From Carposina sasakii (Eukaryota > Arthropoda > Insecta > Lepidoptera > Carposinidae), in assembly GCA_014607495.2 (NCBI GenBank), contig CP053154.1, positions 2,976,001 to 3,040,000 on the forward strand: 64,000 bases of DNA. Direction: 5' to 3'. The notes beneath the pieces were generated by a model that saw nothing but the letters and a program-made list of their open reading frames with translations, did not search any database and had not been told where the DNA came from. Shown here piece by piece: positions 53,101 to 58,417 of the stretch. A program made the position numbers and the translations under genes. Numbering within the stretch: the stretch's first letter is position 1; every line of letters starts with the position of its first letter.

Positions 53101-53764
53101 ACGTGTAACCTCGATTGGCGACAGCCAGGATGCAGCCGGAGACACCCACGGCACTCTGTACCTAACATCGGTCGAAGTCATTACTTAAGTTATACCTAAG
53201 TTAATTGTAATTTTTATATCTTTGAAGTTAATCTTAATAAACCTTAGAAAGTAGCTCGGTTTTTTTTTAGCTCTCCTGCGCTGTGATTCATAATTAGCTA
53301 TTAAGTACCCCGTTTCTTTGTCAAGTTGCAGTGTTCCTGAGCAAATAAAATAACACAGTTTAAATTCGTTGTCTAGTGCTGAAATAGTAGTGCGCGCATG
53401 CGTGTTTATTGCCTTCAGCTATACCTATATAGGGTGTAAAAAAAGAGATCAGTAACATTCTTGAAAAACAAATAAGTGATTACGATTTTTAAGTTTTGTG
53501 AACAGTATACATATAATTAGGTCTATACGATCCTTAAGTATTACTGCTCCTTTCATTACACCCTATAAGAAATCATACCACCTATCGGTCTCGCAATAAT
53601 ATATTACAAATAAGAGTTCCATATAATCGTCACGGCAAATCCACCATTGGTTACCTATATTGATAGATTTTATATGTAAAACCCATGCACAATACAAAAC
53701 ATTAGTCTAATAGGTAAACAAACTTACACTGCAATAAAATCGAAACTTTCAACAGCCACCACAT
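26070..53764 (-). CDS. Two-Ig-domain cell-surface protein (beaten-path-like), 7 coding exons
   Basis: Join (minus strand): 53764-53728, 36827-36622, 36175-36022, 33383-33266, 27179-27013, 26621-26562, 26152-26070. All six introns are GT-AG and every phase matches (1,0,1,2,1,1). The 274-aa product starts with a hydrophobic signal (MWWLLKVSILLQC), then a V-set-like Ig domain at about 24-130 (C40, W54, C114; sequons N46 and N111) and a second Ig domain at about 134-227 (C154, C208, motif CSAEGLYPKP). A proline/acidic stem (228-248) leads to a hydrophobic stretch at about 253-270 and a KHNR tail. Such proteins act outside the cell, usually in adhesion or axon guidance; that role is inferred from architecture. 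The C-terminus could be a transmembrane helix with a minimal tail or a GPI signal (candidate site near DDGS). The second domain lacks an obvious Ig tryptophan. Beat-type membership is a guess from overall look; the reading frame itself is strongly supported. No frameshift or stop was seen. Confidence 0.85.
26562..26621 (-). CDS. Coding exon 6: juxtamembrane stem
   Basis: A 60-nt exon after a TTTTTTTTCAG acceptor, with donor GTCAGT at 26561. It encodes D228 and 19 codons (229-247), rich in proline then charged residues (DPPPIILDPPN..., ...NKDKDD): a flexible stem between Ig domain 2 and the membrane segment. Reading through the donor would instead end at a stop after GQYTFCFIPGVNTN, giving a possible secreted isoform from intron retention. 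Confidence 0.75.
27013..27179 (-). CDS. Coding exon 5: second half of Ig domain 2
   Basis: The acceptor is TTTCTTAACAG and the donor GTATGT at 27012. One base completes R172, then 55 codons (173-227) and one base of D228. The exon ends the second Ig domain with TVEILCDMQVPHANY, providing C208 to pair with C154. The 6.1-kb intron before it contains the complete LINE in the same orientation. Confidence 0.88.
27569..27718 (-). other. LINE 3' UTR and microsatellite-like tail
   Basis: About 150 bp follow the ORF2 stop. They contain a tri-fold AT-rich reiteration (ttattagtttaat and variants, 27665-27710) and end in a TTTATTTATTTA run on the plus strand, i.e. AAATAAATAAAT on the element strand. Ending in a short tandem repeat rather than plain poly(A) fits CR1-group elements. 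Confidence 0.6.
27719..30658 (-). CDS. LINE ORF2: AP-like endonuclease plus reverse transcriptase
   Basis: 979 aa. The N-terminal third is an AP-type endonuclease: LNIRS (N29), LTEAN (E58), YCGDINIDLL (D169, N171), CIDHIFI (D217-H218) and LSDHYYV (D239-H240). The reverse transcriptase spans about 505-800: SNYRPVSIL, the palm aspartate in VTVFFDYKKAFD (D609), LSGVPQGSGCGP, the catalytic MFADDL box (D698, D699) and VQYLGVIVDEHFSW. The C-terminus is a basic region typical of the group. It nicks the target and primes cDNA synthesis from element RNA. Length and domain order match CR1/Jockey ORF2 (about 900-1000 aa), and all key residues are present. The exact clade (CR1, Daphne, Jockey) needs a tree. 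Confidence 0.95.
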   Translation of the reverse strand: MNETISQNIDTWYMKLNNNSVDLTILHLNIRSINKNFSEFLVSMDNNIGNMDILVLTEANVNFNNTCFFCIDGFDLHKYTRESRRGGGVLVYTRSRLSGQVCSTHELTRMSTAESIVVKVQSGNSLVYIVSIYRPPRLQRNNGVANYITELRELLNCIPNDSRVVYCGDINIDLLNTNDSEVISYENLLYEFGFTKCINFVTRREIVVDRVVESCIDHIFIRSPCASINSSVIEHKLSDHYYVVAAINWNSFNNSHTSETVCLNIDNKLVYNKLKTINLNHLLNIECPLELYNNIFRIFNNIYDDCYVPKIMRNNSTRNKNPWISQKLKNLIQEKDKLFKRWNNDPENMIKRLEYTTYRNRCNKEISKSKTKYEKQSIYECKSNIRKLWEKLNALIGSKKQSVDRTIITNMKDCINLSQICNNFADTFQHEVEEIKHHCTEKMLSRSSYVETPKLSMRWMTATPGKIIKIINKMPINKSPGSDLIRMGDIKTISSKMCPIITHLINLCIKKKEFPLKLKHSLVRPIFKNGEKNKCSNYRPVSILSSIEKIIEKYIVNQLSSYLNHNNIINPCQYAFQPGKSTSTLLSKFSNDVNEMLNEKKIVVTVFFDYKKAFDTLEHGTLLQAIRECGVDRPLYHWYRDYLSSRTYSVKVGDAHSEPHAALSGVPQGSGCGPVCYLMHVNSLTNIIKNCHAYMFADDLCILLAGTDLAEICRAMQNDIDNIIKWSHDNGIVLNAKKTKMLIIRSPQCKIPINNQHLITHSYNCMHNNKTSCTCPPIEIVPTVQYLGVIVDEHFSWSSQVNHVCNKLKILLGKFYHLKYKVPRSVLKSMYLALVDSVVSYALDSYGLTFKSYLDKIQALQIRFLKLLVDNKTKNKYKDDYYKLFKIFNILPVHYKHKTLLLANNYDCRERLTPLQHRHQTRAVMHGRFEVPRVHNYYGDRTLKKRLPYLINALPQELQDIKRKNQYKIKLKKYFIDLI
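30720..31697 (-). CDS. LINE ORF1: PHD-like finger, coiled coil, FP-C-like RNA-binding protein
   Basis: 325 aa. Residues 9-57 form a C4HC3 PHD-like zinc finger (C9, C12, C25, C29, H34, C37, C54, C57). An acidic linker (DDGDEAEDDYE) follows, then a coiled coil at about 95-160 with heptad leucines. The C-terminal half (about 160-325) resembles the FP-C-type domain found in many insect LINE ORF1 proteins (TRKHNIEIAGV near its start, KYIWISRGRVLVRK near its end). ORF1 proteins coat the element RNA and act as chaperones; the PHD-like finger is characteristic of CR1-group ORF1s. It begins 61 bp before ORF2, and the first ATG is the only reasonable start. Confidence 0.88.
   Translation of the reverse strand: MNRTDKMECAKCRKPLSSRGSHFVCQGTCGGTFHRNCVLGLNADMKAGKTRKYCNNCEEDDGDEAEDDYEAITNDKLLKQILKKVSDIPGIKKQLSSLNDSMSVLSEKYDKILSEQETMKFKMNKLERNLSDLSNRCINLEKCNIALEQKLQESEQTTRKHNIEIAGVEQLPNENTVDIVNKIGDKLNLPTKNIVWVKRLPQRNARITKPASIIVGFRPNSSEKVAEGRESVINPRDAWLANRRNRTTLISDSVTGGTSGSKIYINEDINKFTRELLWKTKNKLKNEYKYIWISRGRVLVRKEGNNEKPIWIRTENDLSAITTSN
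31801..32138. other. Intronic DNA right of the LINE
   Basis: No ORF or recognised element. The true LINE 5' border may lie within the first part. Confidence 0.35.
32139..32345 (+). mobile_element. Short interspersed element with an RTE-like 3' tail
   Basis: cgggcatactgtataggtca ... gtcactactaaccgaacttg ... cggcccttggtgctctgcct ... aaaggcgtgatta + ATGTATGT. About 200 bp; a near-identical copy is at 47161-47376 and a partial one at 52376-52490. No ORF. Confidence 0.7.
32346..33060. other. AT-rich intron 4 sequence
   Basis: No supported feature apart from an ACACAC run at 33001-33010. Confidence 0.35.
33061..33240. repeat. Repeat family A copy ending in a 28-bp tandem duplication
   Basis: acacacggctgttttcccga ... 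tatccagaactgcaggatca ... gataagttgctagcacatc, then two copies of gccaaaagcgtggcagaatg (33184 and 33212). It lies in intron 4, some 25 bp from exon 4. Confidence 0.6.
33266..33383 (-). CDS. Coding exon 4: first half of Ig domain 2
   Basis: The acceptor is TTTTGCTGTTCCAG and the donor GTACGT at 33265. It gives V133 (split codon), 38 codons (134-171) and two bases of R172. The segment YLNIICSAEGLYPKPELI has the B-strand Cys (C154) followed by the YPxP pattern seen in C1/C2-type (CD80-like) Ig domains. A repeat copy and a 28-bp tandem duplication lie just downstream in intron 4 (33061-33240). Confidence 0.88.
33384..34764. other. AT-rich intron 3 sequence
   Basis: No recognised element or exon. 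Confidence 0.35.
34765..34975. repeat. Repeat family G copy
   Basis: cacgcccattatctcccaaa ... ccacttttcaccagttagcc ... cctacgtggtaaggggcgag ... gaaatgttcccgtgtcattt. Inverted match at 59060-59275. Confidence 0.6.
34976..36021. other. Intron 3 sequence
   Basis: A perfect small hairpin ccgcact-gta-agtgcgg lies near 35237-35253. Nothing else recognised. Confidence 0.35.
36022..36175 (-). CDS. Coding exon 3: second half of Ig domain 1
   Basis: The acceptor is TTTTCTTGTCACAG and the donor GTAAGT at 36021. It contributes 51 codons plus one base (residues 82-132). It holds the F-strand signature of an Ig domain: ELTGNYTCVVSTF with C114, the partner of C40 in exon 2, and a sequon N111-Y-T. Splitting a V-type domain by a phase-0 intron between its halves is common among insect Ig proteins. 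It lies only 446 bp from exon 2. Confidence 0.9.
36622..36827 (-). CDS. Coding exon 2: first half of Ig domain 1
   Basis: It is preceded by the acceptor TTATTACAG and followed by the donor GTGAAT at 36621. It contributes 2 bases plus 68 codons (residues 14-81). It carries the B-strand cysteine (LDCDY, C40), the core tryptophan (VVKWFF, W54), a sequon (N46-V-T) and a distinctive segment QPVYQWIPPQKPQ. The open frame continues into both introns without signs of coding, so the splice sites set the borders. Confidence 0.9.
37022..37172. repeat. Repeat family H copy
   Basis: cttcttcttcagcctattgc agtccactgctggacgtaga ... gggcaggcgggttggtgacc gcagtgtgattttc. Orientation opposite to 7705-7896 and 49900-50093. 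In intron 1. Confidence 0.6.
37173..39540. other. Intron 1 DNA
   Basis: Contains a short family A end (37842-37875), two overlapping frames of about 90 codons at 38296-38576 without motifs, and a (CAT)n run followed by agtccactgttggacatagg at 38977-39033. No exon recognised. Confidence 0.35.
39541..39985 (+). pseudogene. Jockey-like LINE 3' end: ORF2 C-terminus plus 3' UTR
   Basis: From 39661 the frame reads VVKFWNESPHTVRDCRTVGT then FRKKLKDHLSII-stop (39759), the usual C-terminal end of Jockey-clade ORF2 (V..WN.LP...R...S...FK..LK.HL). The 3' UTR carries ttgctggaagagatctctt and ends near aataaagaataagataaa. The 5' part is lost. Confidence 0.7.
39986..40982. other. Intron 1 DNA
   Basis: No supported feature; the minus-strand frame at 40233-40526 has no motif. 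Confidence 0.35.
40983..41102. repeat. Repeat family A fragment
   Basis: gtgctgagctttaatacatc acctgcgtctctttccgagc ... gactaaggaactcagg ... gagctagcaacctgtaactg. Confidence 0.5.
41747..42008. mobile_element. Foldback MITE, 262 bp
   Basis: Nearly perfect inverted arms of about 110 bp: CATAGAGGAATAAGAT at the left, ATCTTATTCCTCTATG at the right, and inside them gtgctaatgtcatactaac, gatgcaccattagac and tccttgacacttagatt with complements. A one-arm relative is at 62373-62512. No ORF; non-autonomous. Confidence 0.85.
42776..42921. repeat. Perfect 61-bp inverted repeat around a 24-bp AT spacer
   Basis: Arms 42776-42836 and 42861-42921 are exact complements by eye (aaacccaacacc / ggtgttgggttt at the inner ends). 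The right arm continues into family F sequence; the left does not. Confidence 0.9.
42861..43180. repeat. Foldback family F copy
   Basis: ttctataatcctgaggatgc ... ggcgaaacatatgtagatta ... ggtttctcatggcgattgta ... gggcccggtggtgggcgcac ... gaattgtaacgcctaataca. This is the most complete single-arm copy in the window. Confidence 0.65.
43181..44867. other. Intron 1 DNA
   Basis: Aside from the ORF at 43603-43941, only motif-free short frames (e.g. 44191-44544). Confidence 0.35.
43603..43941 (+). CDS. Hypothetical 112-codon ORF, probably not a gene
   Basis: Starts MAAKLWRLDCPRVLVFLEQI and ends GEASQHSPMSLRR. No motif or signal recognised. It is on the plus strand inside intron 1 of the minus-strand Ig gene and shows no splice or expression hints; it is longer than most chance frames here. 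Confidence 0.15.
   Translation: MAAKLWRLDCPRVLVFLEQIKRLKMNKSIRNKEKVAEFQLKLQIKISSRNPPNHQYVNILIRNFDLKFCNISMHTKFRAFLSELQSVQRSGASDLLILNGEASQHSPMSLRR
44868..45093. repeat. Repeat family A copy
   Basis: gctgatgcagtgcttcactg ... gggcattctctctggcggaa agctagcaacctgtcactga ... actaccccattttggg. Among the most complete copies. Confidence 0.6.
45361..45535 (-). mobile_element. Helitron-like short element, diverged
   Basis: CTAG at 45361-45364 with host T on the element's 3' side, then gcggccgcccacgacttcgt. The rest includes the cctctagtgctccctacact region and is not closely shared with the other copies. Confidence 0.5.
46358..46636 (-). CDS. Hypothetical 92-codon ORF in intron 1
   Basis: Same strand as the Ig gene. 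Starts MVRPQDLCHQETRPSPPIQQ; balanced amino-acid composition, with a hydrophobic-spaced segment LKGLSELRDNFVSS. No family recognised; it could be a fragment of a mobile-element protein. No convincing splice sites flank it. Confidence 0.2.
   Translation of the reverse strand: MVRPQDLCHQETRPSPPIQQSISKGHAVATPSENVLKGLSELRDNFVSSANLRQTNLHNFEVEELVELTFKSPLPHSLMSALLTKSRGLEYN
46849..46972. repeat. Foldback with an internal 9-bp hairpin
   Basis: The outer ends ggatatc / gatatcc and tcagagcac / gtgctctga are inverted; the inner gcacgccac-aa-gtggcgtgc is a perfect hairpin at 46862-46881. About 120 bp; possibly a tiny MITE. Confidence 0.5.
47161..47376 (+). mobile_element. Short interspersed element with an RTE-like 3' tail
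   Basis: Near-identical to 32139-32345 throughout (gaagtggcaccatgtggttc, ggtgctctgcctac, aaaggcgtgattat), ending in four ATGT units. In intron 1, opposite strand to the gene. Confidence 0.7.
47429..47723 (-). mobile_element. Helitron-like short element
   Basis: The minus-strand end is ...CGTCCGCTAG followed by T. The terminal core gcggacgcccgcgactccgt is intact, and the body ends in ttttttatatattaagaag. It lies about 50 bp from an (ATGT)-tailed short element (47161-47376). Confidence 0.6.
48226..48440 (+). mobile_element. tRNA-related SINE
   Basis: A B-box-like ggtttgaatcctgg follows gtgaccttgcctgcgatgct at the expected distance for a tRNA-like head; the body reads gacaatgataatctatgtta ... 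gagatcttagtgtgggacta and ends gttgtaaattgtgtgagtga. The head lacks a clear A box. Confidence 0.5.
48590..48735. repeat. Unclassified interspersed repeat candidate
   Basis: gggtgcagcacgcggtgaat ... accgcagcctcgcattccta agggaatcccc: GC-richer, repeat-like, but with no second copy in this window. Confidence 0.25.
48966..49145 (-). mobile_element. Helitron-like short element
   Basis: The terminal CTAG (48966-48969) is followed on the minus strand by T, and the core ggacgccagcgactccgtcc follows. The body differs from the other copies (ccgaattggtacagccgttc), so this is a related subfamily or a truncated copy. Confidence 0.55.
49218..49440. repeat. Repeat family A copy
   Basis: ataaaatggggtagtcaaaa ttgcaggatctcg ... 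agcatggcggggccagata ... gtcgattcttacgacatgca ... gcaacagcacagg. Confidence 0.6.
49536..49563. repeat. (AATAG)n microsatellite
   Basis: Four AATAG units; a shorter version before ggtttttatttatac is at 15330-15352, suggesting one repeat family end. Confidence 0.7.
49700..50093. repeat. Extended repeat family H copy
   Basis: The H core (tcaccaacccacctgcccag ... ggcctacgtccagcagtgga) is preceded by gtgggtatcgtacgaggcga ttaaggatttccgg and a GC-rich segment with caaacgggtcccttttcagc and its near-complement (49810-49825). It may be the 3' part of a larger element. Confidence 0.5.
50487..50600. repeat. Repeat family A fragment
   Basis: cttgtcactgatctttaaca ... agatctcctccacaatactg cagttctggctaccccattt. 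Confidence 0.5.
50993..51050. repeat. Inverted match to 2705-2757
   Basis: gatacccgaggaggattagc ... gaggtaggcagccggccgta. Confidence 0.45.
51756..52183. mobile_element. MITE with 28-bp terminal inverted repeats
   Basis: Ends CAGGGTGTGTGTGACAGCC / GGCTGTCACTTCCACCCTG, extending inward over aggcaaata / tatttgcct; TA flanks both sides. About 428 bp, interior unrelated to the other CAGGGTG family except the terminal seven bases. In intron 1. A single-end relative (cagggtgtaagtgataacca) is at 51307. Confidence 0.85.
52376..52880 (+). mobile_element. RTE-tailed short element interrupted by a MITE
   Basis: A partial copy (acttgtacatctcaactgta ... ggtgctctgcctaaaggta) runs into its ATGT tail, into which the MITE 52498-52871 inserted; tatgtatgtatga continues on the other side. 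Confidence 0.6.
52498..52871 (+). mobile_element. MITE with CAGGGTG ends, young copy
   Basis: 374 bp, TA flanks, ends CAGGGTGTTTTTTTG / AAAAATCATCCTG. Nearly identical to the inverted copy at 62690-63061, including ttggaccctaatattttgga and atgcttccatggaaaaaaat. Confidence 0.85.
53430..53565. mobile_element. Small MITE just inside intron 1
   Basis: Ends TAGGGTGTAAAAAAAG / CTTTCATTACACCCTA with TA on each side; about 136 bp. It starts some 160 bp into the transcript after exon 1. Confidence 0.55.
53728..53764 (-). CDS. Coding exon 1: signal peptide
   Basis: The ATG at 53764-53762 follows GCGCGAAAA, an acceptable insect start context. Twelve codons encode MWWLLKVSILLQ, followed by one base (T) before the strong donor GTAAGT at 53727-53722. 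The leftover T joins the GT of exon 2 to make Cys13, giving the junction LLQ-C-VHSVRI, a natural end for a signal peptide. It was found by searching the minus strand for a hydrophobic start ending in phase 1; 16.9 kb separates it from exon 2, so transcript support would settle it. Alternative first exons elsewhere are possible. Confidence 0.65.
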
Positions 53765-54150
53765 TTTTCGCGCCAAACTTTAGCGTAAGTCGTAAGCCAC
53801 CACTATACCCGCTTTACACGTACTATAGCACACATTACCACTGAAAGTTTTTTGCACAACCACACAAAAAGTCCGCTTTTCAACTACACTAAATGCACAT
53901 TTTCAAAAACAGAACACTGTAATTCCAAGTAAGCGTCCGTGCAAAATAGGGATGTGCACATAAAGATTTTAGTCGTTTTTTTTATCGTGGTTCTCGATTG
54001 TTATTTTTTTTTTGTGTTATGACTTCGTTCCAGTTGTAATAGAACGTGTGTAATGTTTGAACTGGGGTCGAAAACTAACCGCCGAGGCAACTGACGTCCG
54101 CCGGCCACCAGACCATATCGGAAGCGCTCGCCGTATTGTGTGGTTATTGG
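53765..54150 (-). promoter_or_regulatory. Probable 5' UTR and promoter region of the Ig gene
   Basis: The sequence upstream of the exon 1 ATG looks less repeat-like than its surroundings. An arthropod-type initiator TCAGTG sits at 53844-53839 (minus), about 80 nt before the ATG; if it is used, the leader holds a 10-codon upstream ORF beginning at the ATG in GGTAATGTGTG. No convincing TATA box or correctly spaced DPE was seen. This is position-based inference only. Confidence 0.25.
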
Positions 54151-54432
54151 ATAATTTATTCCAATACTGAACTTGTTATCTAGAGCTGGTAAACCACCTT
54201 AGAAGTAGCTGTTCATGATTTTGTAGACAGCTTTGATAATAAAAACTTAACGCGTACGAAGTCTCAGGCGTTAGCTAGTTTATAATATTTTCCTTGCAAA
54301 GGCATTAATTTTGTCATCATAAATTAGAACCAAATACTTTCAAACATCAAACAATATATCGCTTAGAAGAGAAAAAAAAATTCCAAACTTTGGTTTAAAT
54401 TTTAGATGATAGGCAATAGTTTATATATAGTA

Positions 54433-54620
54433 CCAGCTGATGCCCGCGGCTCCGCTCTCTCTCTGCTCTCTCCGCATATATAGTAACGCCTAATCTATAT
54501 CAAATGAAAAAAACATGTATCATGAAAACAGTTTCTTTGATCACCAAAGTAAAGACAATTAATAAAATGAATCCAGAATCAGACAGGCGACGCGATCGCG
54601 TCAGAGGTCATAAATAACAT
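54433..54620 (-). mobile_element. Helitron-like fragment with CTGG end
   Basis: The minus strand ends ...GCATCAGCTGG|T, a CTRR-type end, next to a cgcggctccgctctctctct core resembling the other Helitron-like copies. A related core (gtcgcccactccgtccgga) appears at 54645-54665. Confidence 0.35.
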
Positions 54621-55039
54621 TACATATAATTAATATTTATGGGTGTCGCCCACTCCGTCCGGACGTCGTCCTTTATTTAATACCTACCTAGTAACACGAT
54701 TTGTTCACTCAATCCCCAGTGTAAATTGGGGATAGACTATCAATGATGGGATCAATTGTGACTCATATTTATATCAAGTAACTGGGTTACAAAATACTGT
54801 GTTTTAGTAAACATAAACACACAGCTGTGTTACCGTAATAGGGTAGCCAGAACTGTAGGATCATGAAGGAGATGCCATAGCCACGTTTGGCATAGCGACG
54901 ACAGCAAATGTAAATGATCGGTGACAAGCCGAAAGCTTTATCACTGAGAGATTTGCATCCTTATTTTGTAACTTGCGACCGGTCGGCAAACGGTCACTAA
55001 ACGTCAAAAGACGACTACGCGACCGATTCCAAAAACCCT

Positions 55040-55316
55040 CCCCCTTATTACCTAACTAGCAAAAGCAAAGCGATAGCGAAAATTGTACATAAATCGCTGA
55101 TTGCTTGTCAAATTCGTATTACGTAAAATGAATTTCAAGGGAACTTTGACATTTCAAGGCGAATATTGTACAATTTTCGCTATCGCTTTGTTTCGGCTTT
55201 GCTATTGCTTTTTAACCGACTTCAAAAAAGGAGGAGGTTATCAATTCATCTGTATGTATAATTTTTTTTTTATGTATGTTCACCGATAATTCCGTCAATT
55301 ATACGTAATCAGGTGG
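55040..55316. mobile_element. Palindromic MITE C, second copy
   Basis: Same arms as 4894-5080 (gcaaagcgatagcgaaaatt and complement), interrupted near its right end by a 90-bp insertion (55213-55302). Confidence 0.75.
55213..55302. repeat. 'Accgacttcaaaaaaggagg' repeat inserted in MITE C
   Basis: aaccgacttcaaaaaaggag gaggttatcaattcatctgt; a second copy at 61143-61192 lies inside another MITE. Family not identified; common in moth genomes as far as I know. Confidence 0.65.
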
Positions 55317-55910
55317 CCTGTTCTGTAATCAAGCAGTATGGTGCACTGACTTTTTAATCTAGTAGGATAATACCAAATGTCAATTTTGACAGCAACTATC
55401 CAGCGATTGCGACCGGTTGCAAGTTACAAAATCAGCCTGCCGAGTCCTTTAGGCGACTATTACGACATACACATGCAAGAGATGCAGCTAATGTGTTCTA
55501 GTAAAGCACCGCATCAGCACAGTATGTACCTGATATTGAAACAACAATAACAGTATAACAAAGCTTAACAAGTTATTCATACAAATGCCTTTGTAGCCCG
55601 TATAAATAATACAGTAAGTTGCACCGGGGAAAAGGCAAACACCCGCGGCGTCGATTGAACACTTCGAAATACTTCAATAGCGAGCAAGTCGCTTTGCCAC
55701 TAAGCTTCATCCTCAGAATTGTCGGTTCGATATTCTATTTGTAGTTAGTACATAGTAATTTAATATACTTACCAAGGTTTCATTTAAGAAAACAAGATAT
55801 CTAAACAGAACATAATATTTCTTTATTCGATCCCGCACACCGCGTAAATATTTAGTTGTTTTTTTGTGAATCTCTCCTCCTCTAGAGCCTTTTTCTTTTT
55901 AACTCATACA

Positions 55911-55995
55911 TAACACACACGGCTTTTTTCCTGAAATGGGGTAGCCAGAACTGCTAGATCTTTAAGGAAATCCCACAACCACGTTTACCATAGGT
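55911..55995. repeat. Repeat family A fragment
   Basis: acacacacggcttttttcct gaaatggggtagccagaact ... acgtttaccatag. Confidence 0.5.
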
Positions 55996-58417
55996 TTTAC
56001 TCGCCTACGGCAAAGGCAAAAGAATTGGTATCAATTTTATGCGATTTGTTTGTATGATTCTTTTGACTTGGTTAAAATTGATTGAGTGAGTATTTTGAAG
56101 TTTTCTAAAAACCACTTTATAATATAAAATCTAAAGATATTCTCTACCATAAAAGCTTTTGTTAAAAAAAACACATTAAAAGCATCTGTAGTAGCTATAG
56201 CCAACAACAAAACATGGGAATCAGTGCAGAACAGAGAAGTCTCTGTGTCTGGCACCAGTGTGGGCTTACGTACACTTCAGACCATTTAATTATGTCCCTG
56301 AACATAAAAAATTTATTGATCGTCAAAATCTCAGAATATTATGCCATTAGTATCAAATAGGCTACATACGAACAGCTAAGGAGTGGAATGTATTTCCCTA
56401 TTGGTCTCTCCAAAGCTAGAGTGAAAAAGCACTTTCTAAGCAAACATGTACTACCTTAGGCCGCATCTTGCTTAACATCAGGCACGATGGCGATCAAATA
56501 TTTGCCTGGCTAATTACAAAAAAAAAATATTTTGGTATGAAATAGAGAAGAATATGCTTACCATTTTTGTATAACCGAGGCAAGAATAATAAAGAGTCGT
56601 CATACATTTTTAATTATATCGATTATTTACGCATGCAATCGAGATTTTTAGGATAAAACCGTTTACTTCATATCATAAAAATTAAAACGATTGCATTATC
56701 TACTTTTCTAGTCTACAAGTGTACTACTTCCAGTACATACACATAAGCGATTAAAGAAAGCGTAACAAAACGGGTTTTAAATTGATCTTTACAATTAAAC
56801 CGTTTACATTGCTTACTAAAGTGGAATCCACGTGCTCAATACGGGATCCGTATTGGCACGGTAGAGTTTACTTTTTCAGAGTTCCGTACTTACCTTCAGT
56901 TTCAAAAGGATTTCTAGGGATCACTTTGTTGTCCGCTCGTTTGTGAAGATTTAATTAATTTTTTATTTCAAGAGTTTTTTTGTCAGAAAGGTTACAAAAG
57001 TCACGTCTATTTTAACTCATGTTTGAATCATTTACAATACAAAAGCCTAAAAGACCCTATAAACCCGTACAACGCAACGGGGGGATACCGCACAGTGTAA
57101 CTACACATAACACTACCAAAAATATTTTACGCTTCTTTCCCATATGACCCTTACAAAATCGTGCCCTATCGCAACGTGTTTAATAGACAAGCCAAGCACG
57201 GATGTCCGGCACACGGTGCGTTTCCGGCCGTCACCGTCGTGCCGTCACCGTGACTCCGGCCCGCGCCCCTGTGGTCACTCGACCGTCAACCGGTTTTTAT
57301 CGGACGAAGGAATATGCGACCGTTCGAATTAGCACGTGGTAAAGTTTGTAAAAGATTTGTGGGAGATAAAACATGTGTATTGTATGTACTTCTTTTGACC
57401 CCCATTTCTTATTTGTGTTAAATATAGATTCAACTAGACCTGTAAAGTTAGTAAATTTGTGTAATATTATAAGACCATTGTGATTATTTAGTAAAAGCAG
57501 TCCTCTTAAGGCACATGTAAAACTATTATTTCGCCAACACTAACTTTGGCGTAGATCTTACGAGAGCTGGAAGCGTACAGGATAGCTCCGCTCATTGTAT
57601 AAAGAAATAAGCGTTTGTAGTACGAGTATTTATGGGGGCGCTTTAGTATTTGTTGTATATACTTGCTGGCAGCAGAATACATCAGCTGTCAAAATAATTT
57701 GGGAACATACGGAATCCAAAAAATAATGTATTTCTTCGTAGAGCACCATAATTTCCACGAATGGTACTTTGAAACGCATTTAGACATGTTGTTTTTTCTG
57801 TAATCCGAGCATACACCTTTGATGAAAACAAATGTTAAATATAATATTTGCAATTTGAACTCAGTAAGTATTTTAAAACGGTATCTGCCGTTACCATGTG
57901 TTTCATCTCTACTGATGCTGGCGTGAAATATGCTAATATTGTATGCATCAGCATAATATTGCATGTCAATATCTTTCCTCGGAACGGTTCTGGATAAAGA
58001 TTTAATACTGCAGAGATTGTAAAAAGATATTTATTTTGAGATTAATTTTAGAAGTTAATGTTGTCAGGGTGTAGGCAAAAATTTTGAAGGCCTTATTTAT
58101 TAGTCATTATAGAATTTTTGCTCGACTTAACTTCTTCATATAGATACTTTCCTAACATTTAGTCATTTTAATATCAAATTTCGTTCTTCATAAGTTTTAC
58201 ATTGTCATATCTTTGCTAAAATGTTAAGAAAAATTGGGACAAATAAAATGGCGAATAAACTACATCAAATGTACCTACTATATTATTAGTTTATCTGTTA
58301 TTAACGAGCTGTTTGTTTTCAATCGTTAAATTTAAAAATAATTCATTTCTAATGAAGTTGTGGGTGGCTACTTCTAGTAAAATAAATTCCGACAAAATGA
58401 ACTATTTTTATTTTCCA
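55996..58417. other. Upstream flanking DNA
   Basis: No gene supported. A GC-rich patch at 57150-57330 (ccgtcaccgtcgtgccgtcaccgtg repeats itself internally) stands out; its 62-codon frame has no motif. Confidence 0.35.

Larger units (their letters stand above)
54963..55431. mobile_element. Inverted-repeat element B
   Basis: Starts ATTTTGTAACTTGCGACCGG and ends CCGGTTGCAAGTTACAAAA, an inverted pair of about 22 bp with few mismatches. It contains MITE C. Confidence 0.75.
54811..55522. repeat. Repeat family A copy carrying a nested insertion
   Basis: Left: cacacagctgtgttaccgta ... tagccagaactgtaggatca ... gatcggtgacaagcc. Right: cgagtcctttaggcgactat ... gcaccgcatcagcacag. The two parts are separated by element B (54963-55431). 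Confidence 0.65.
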
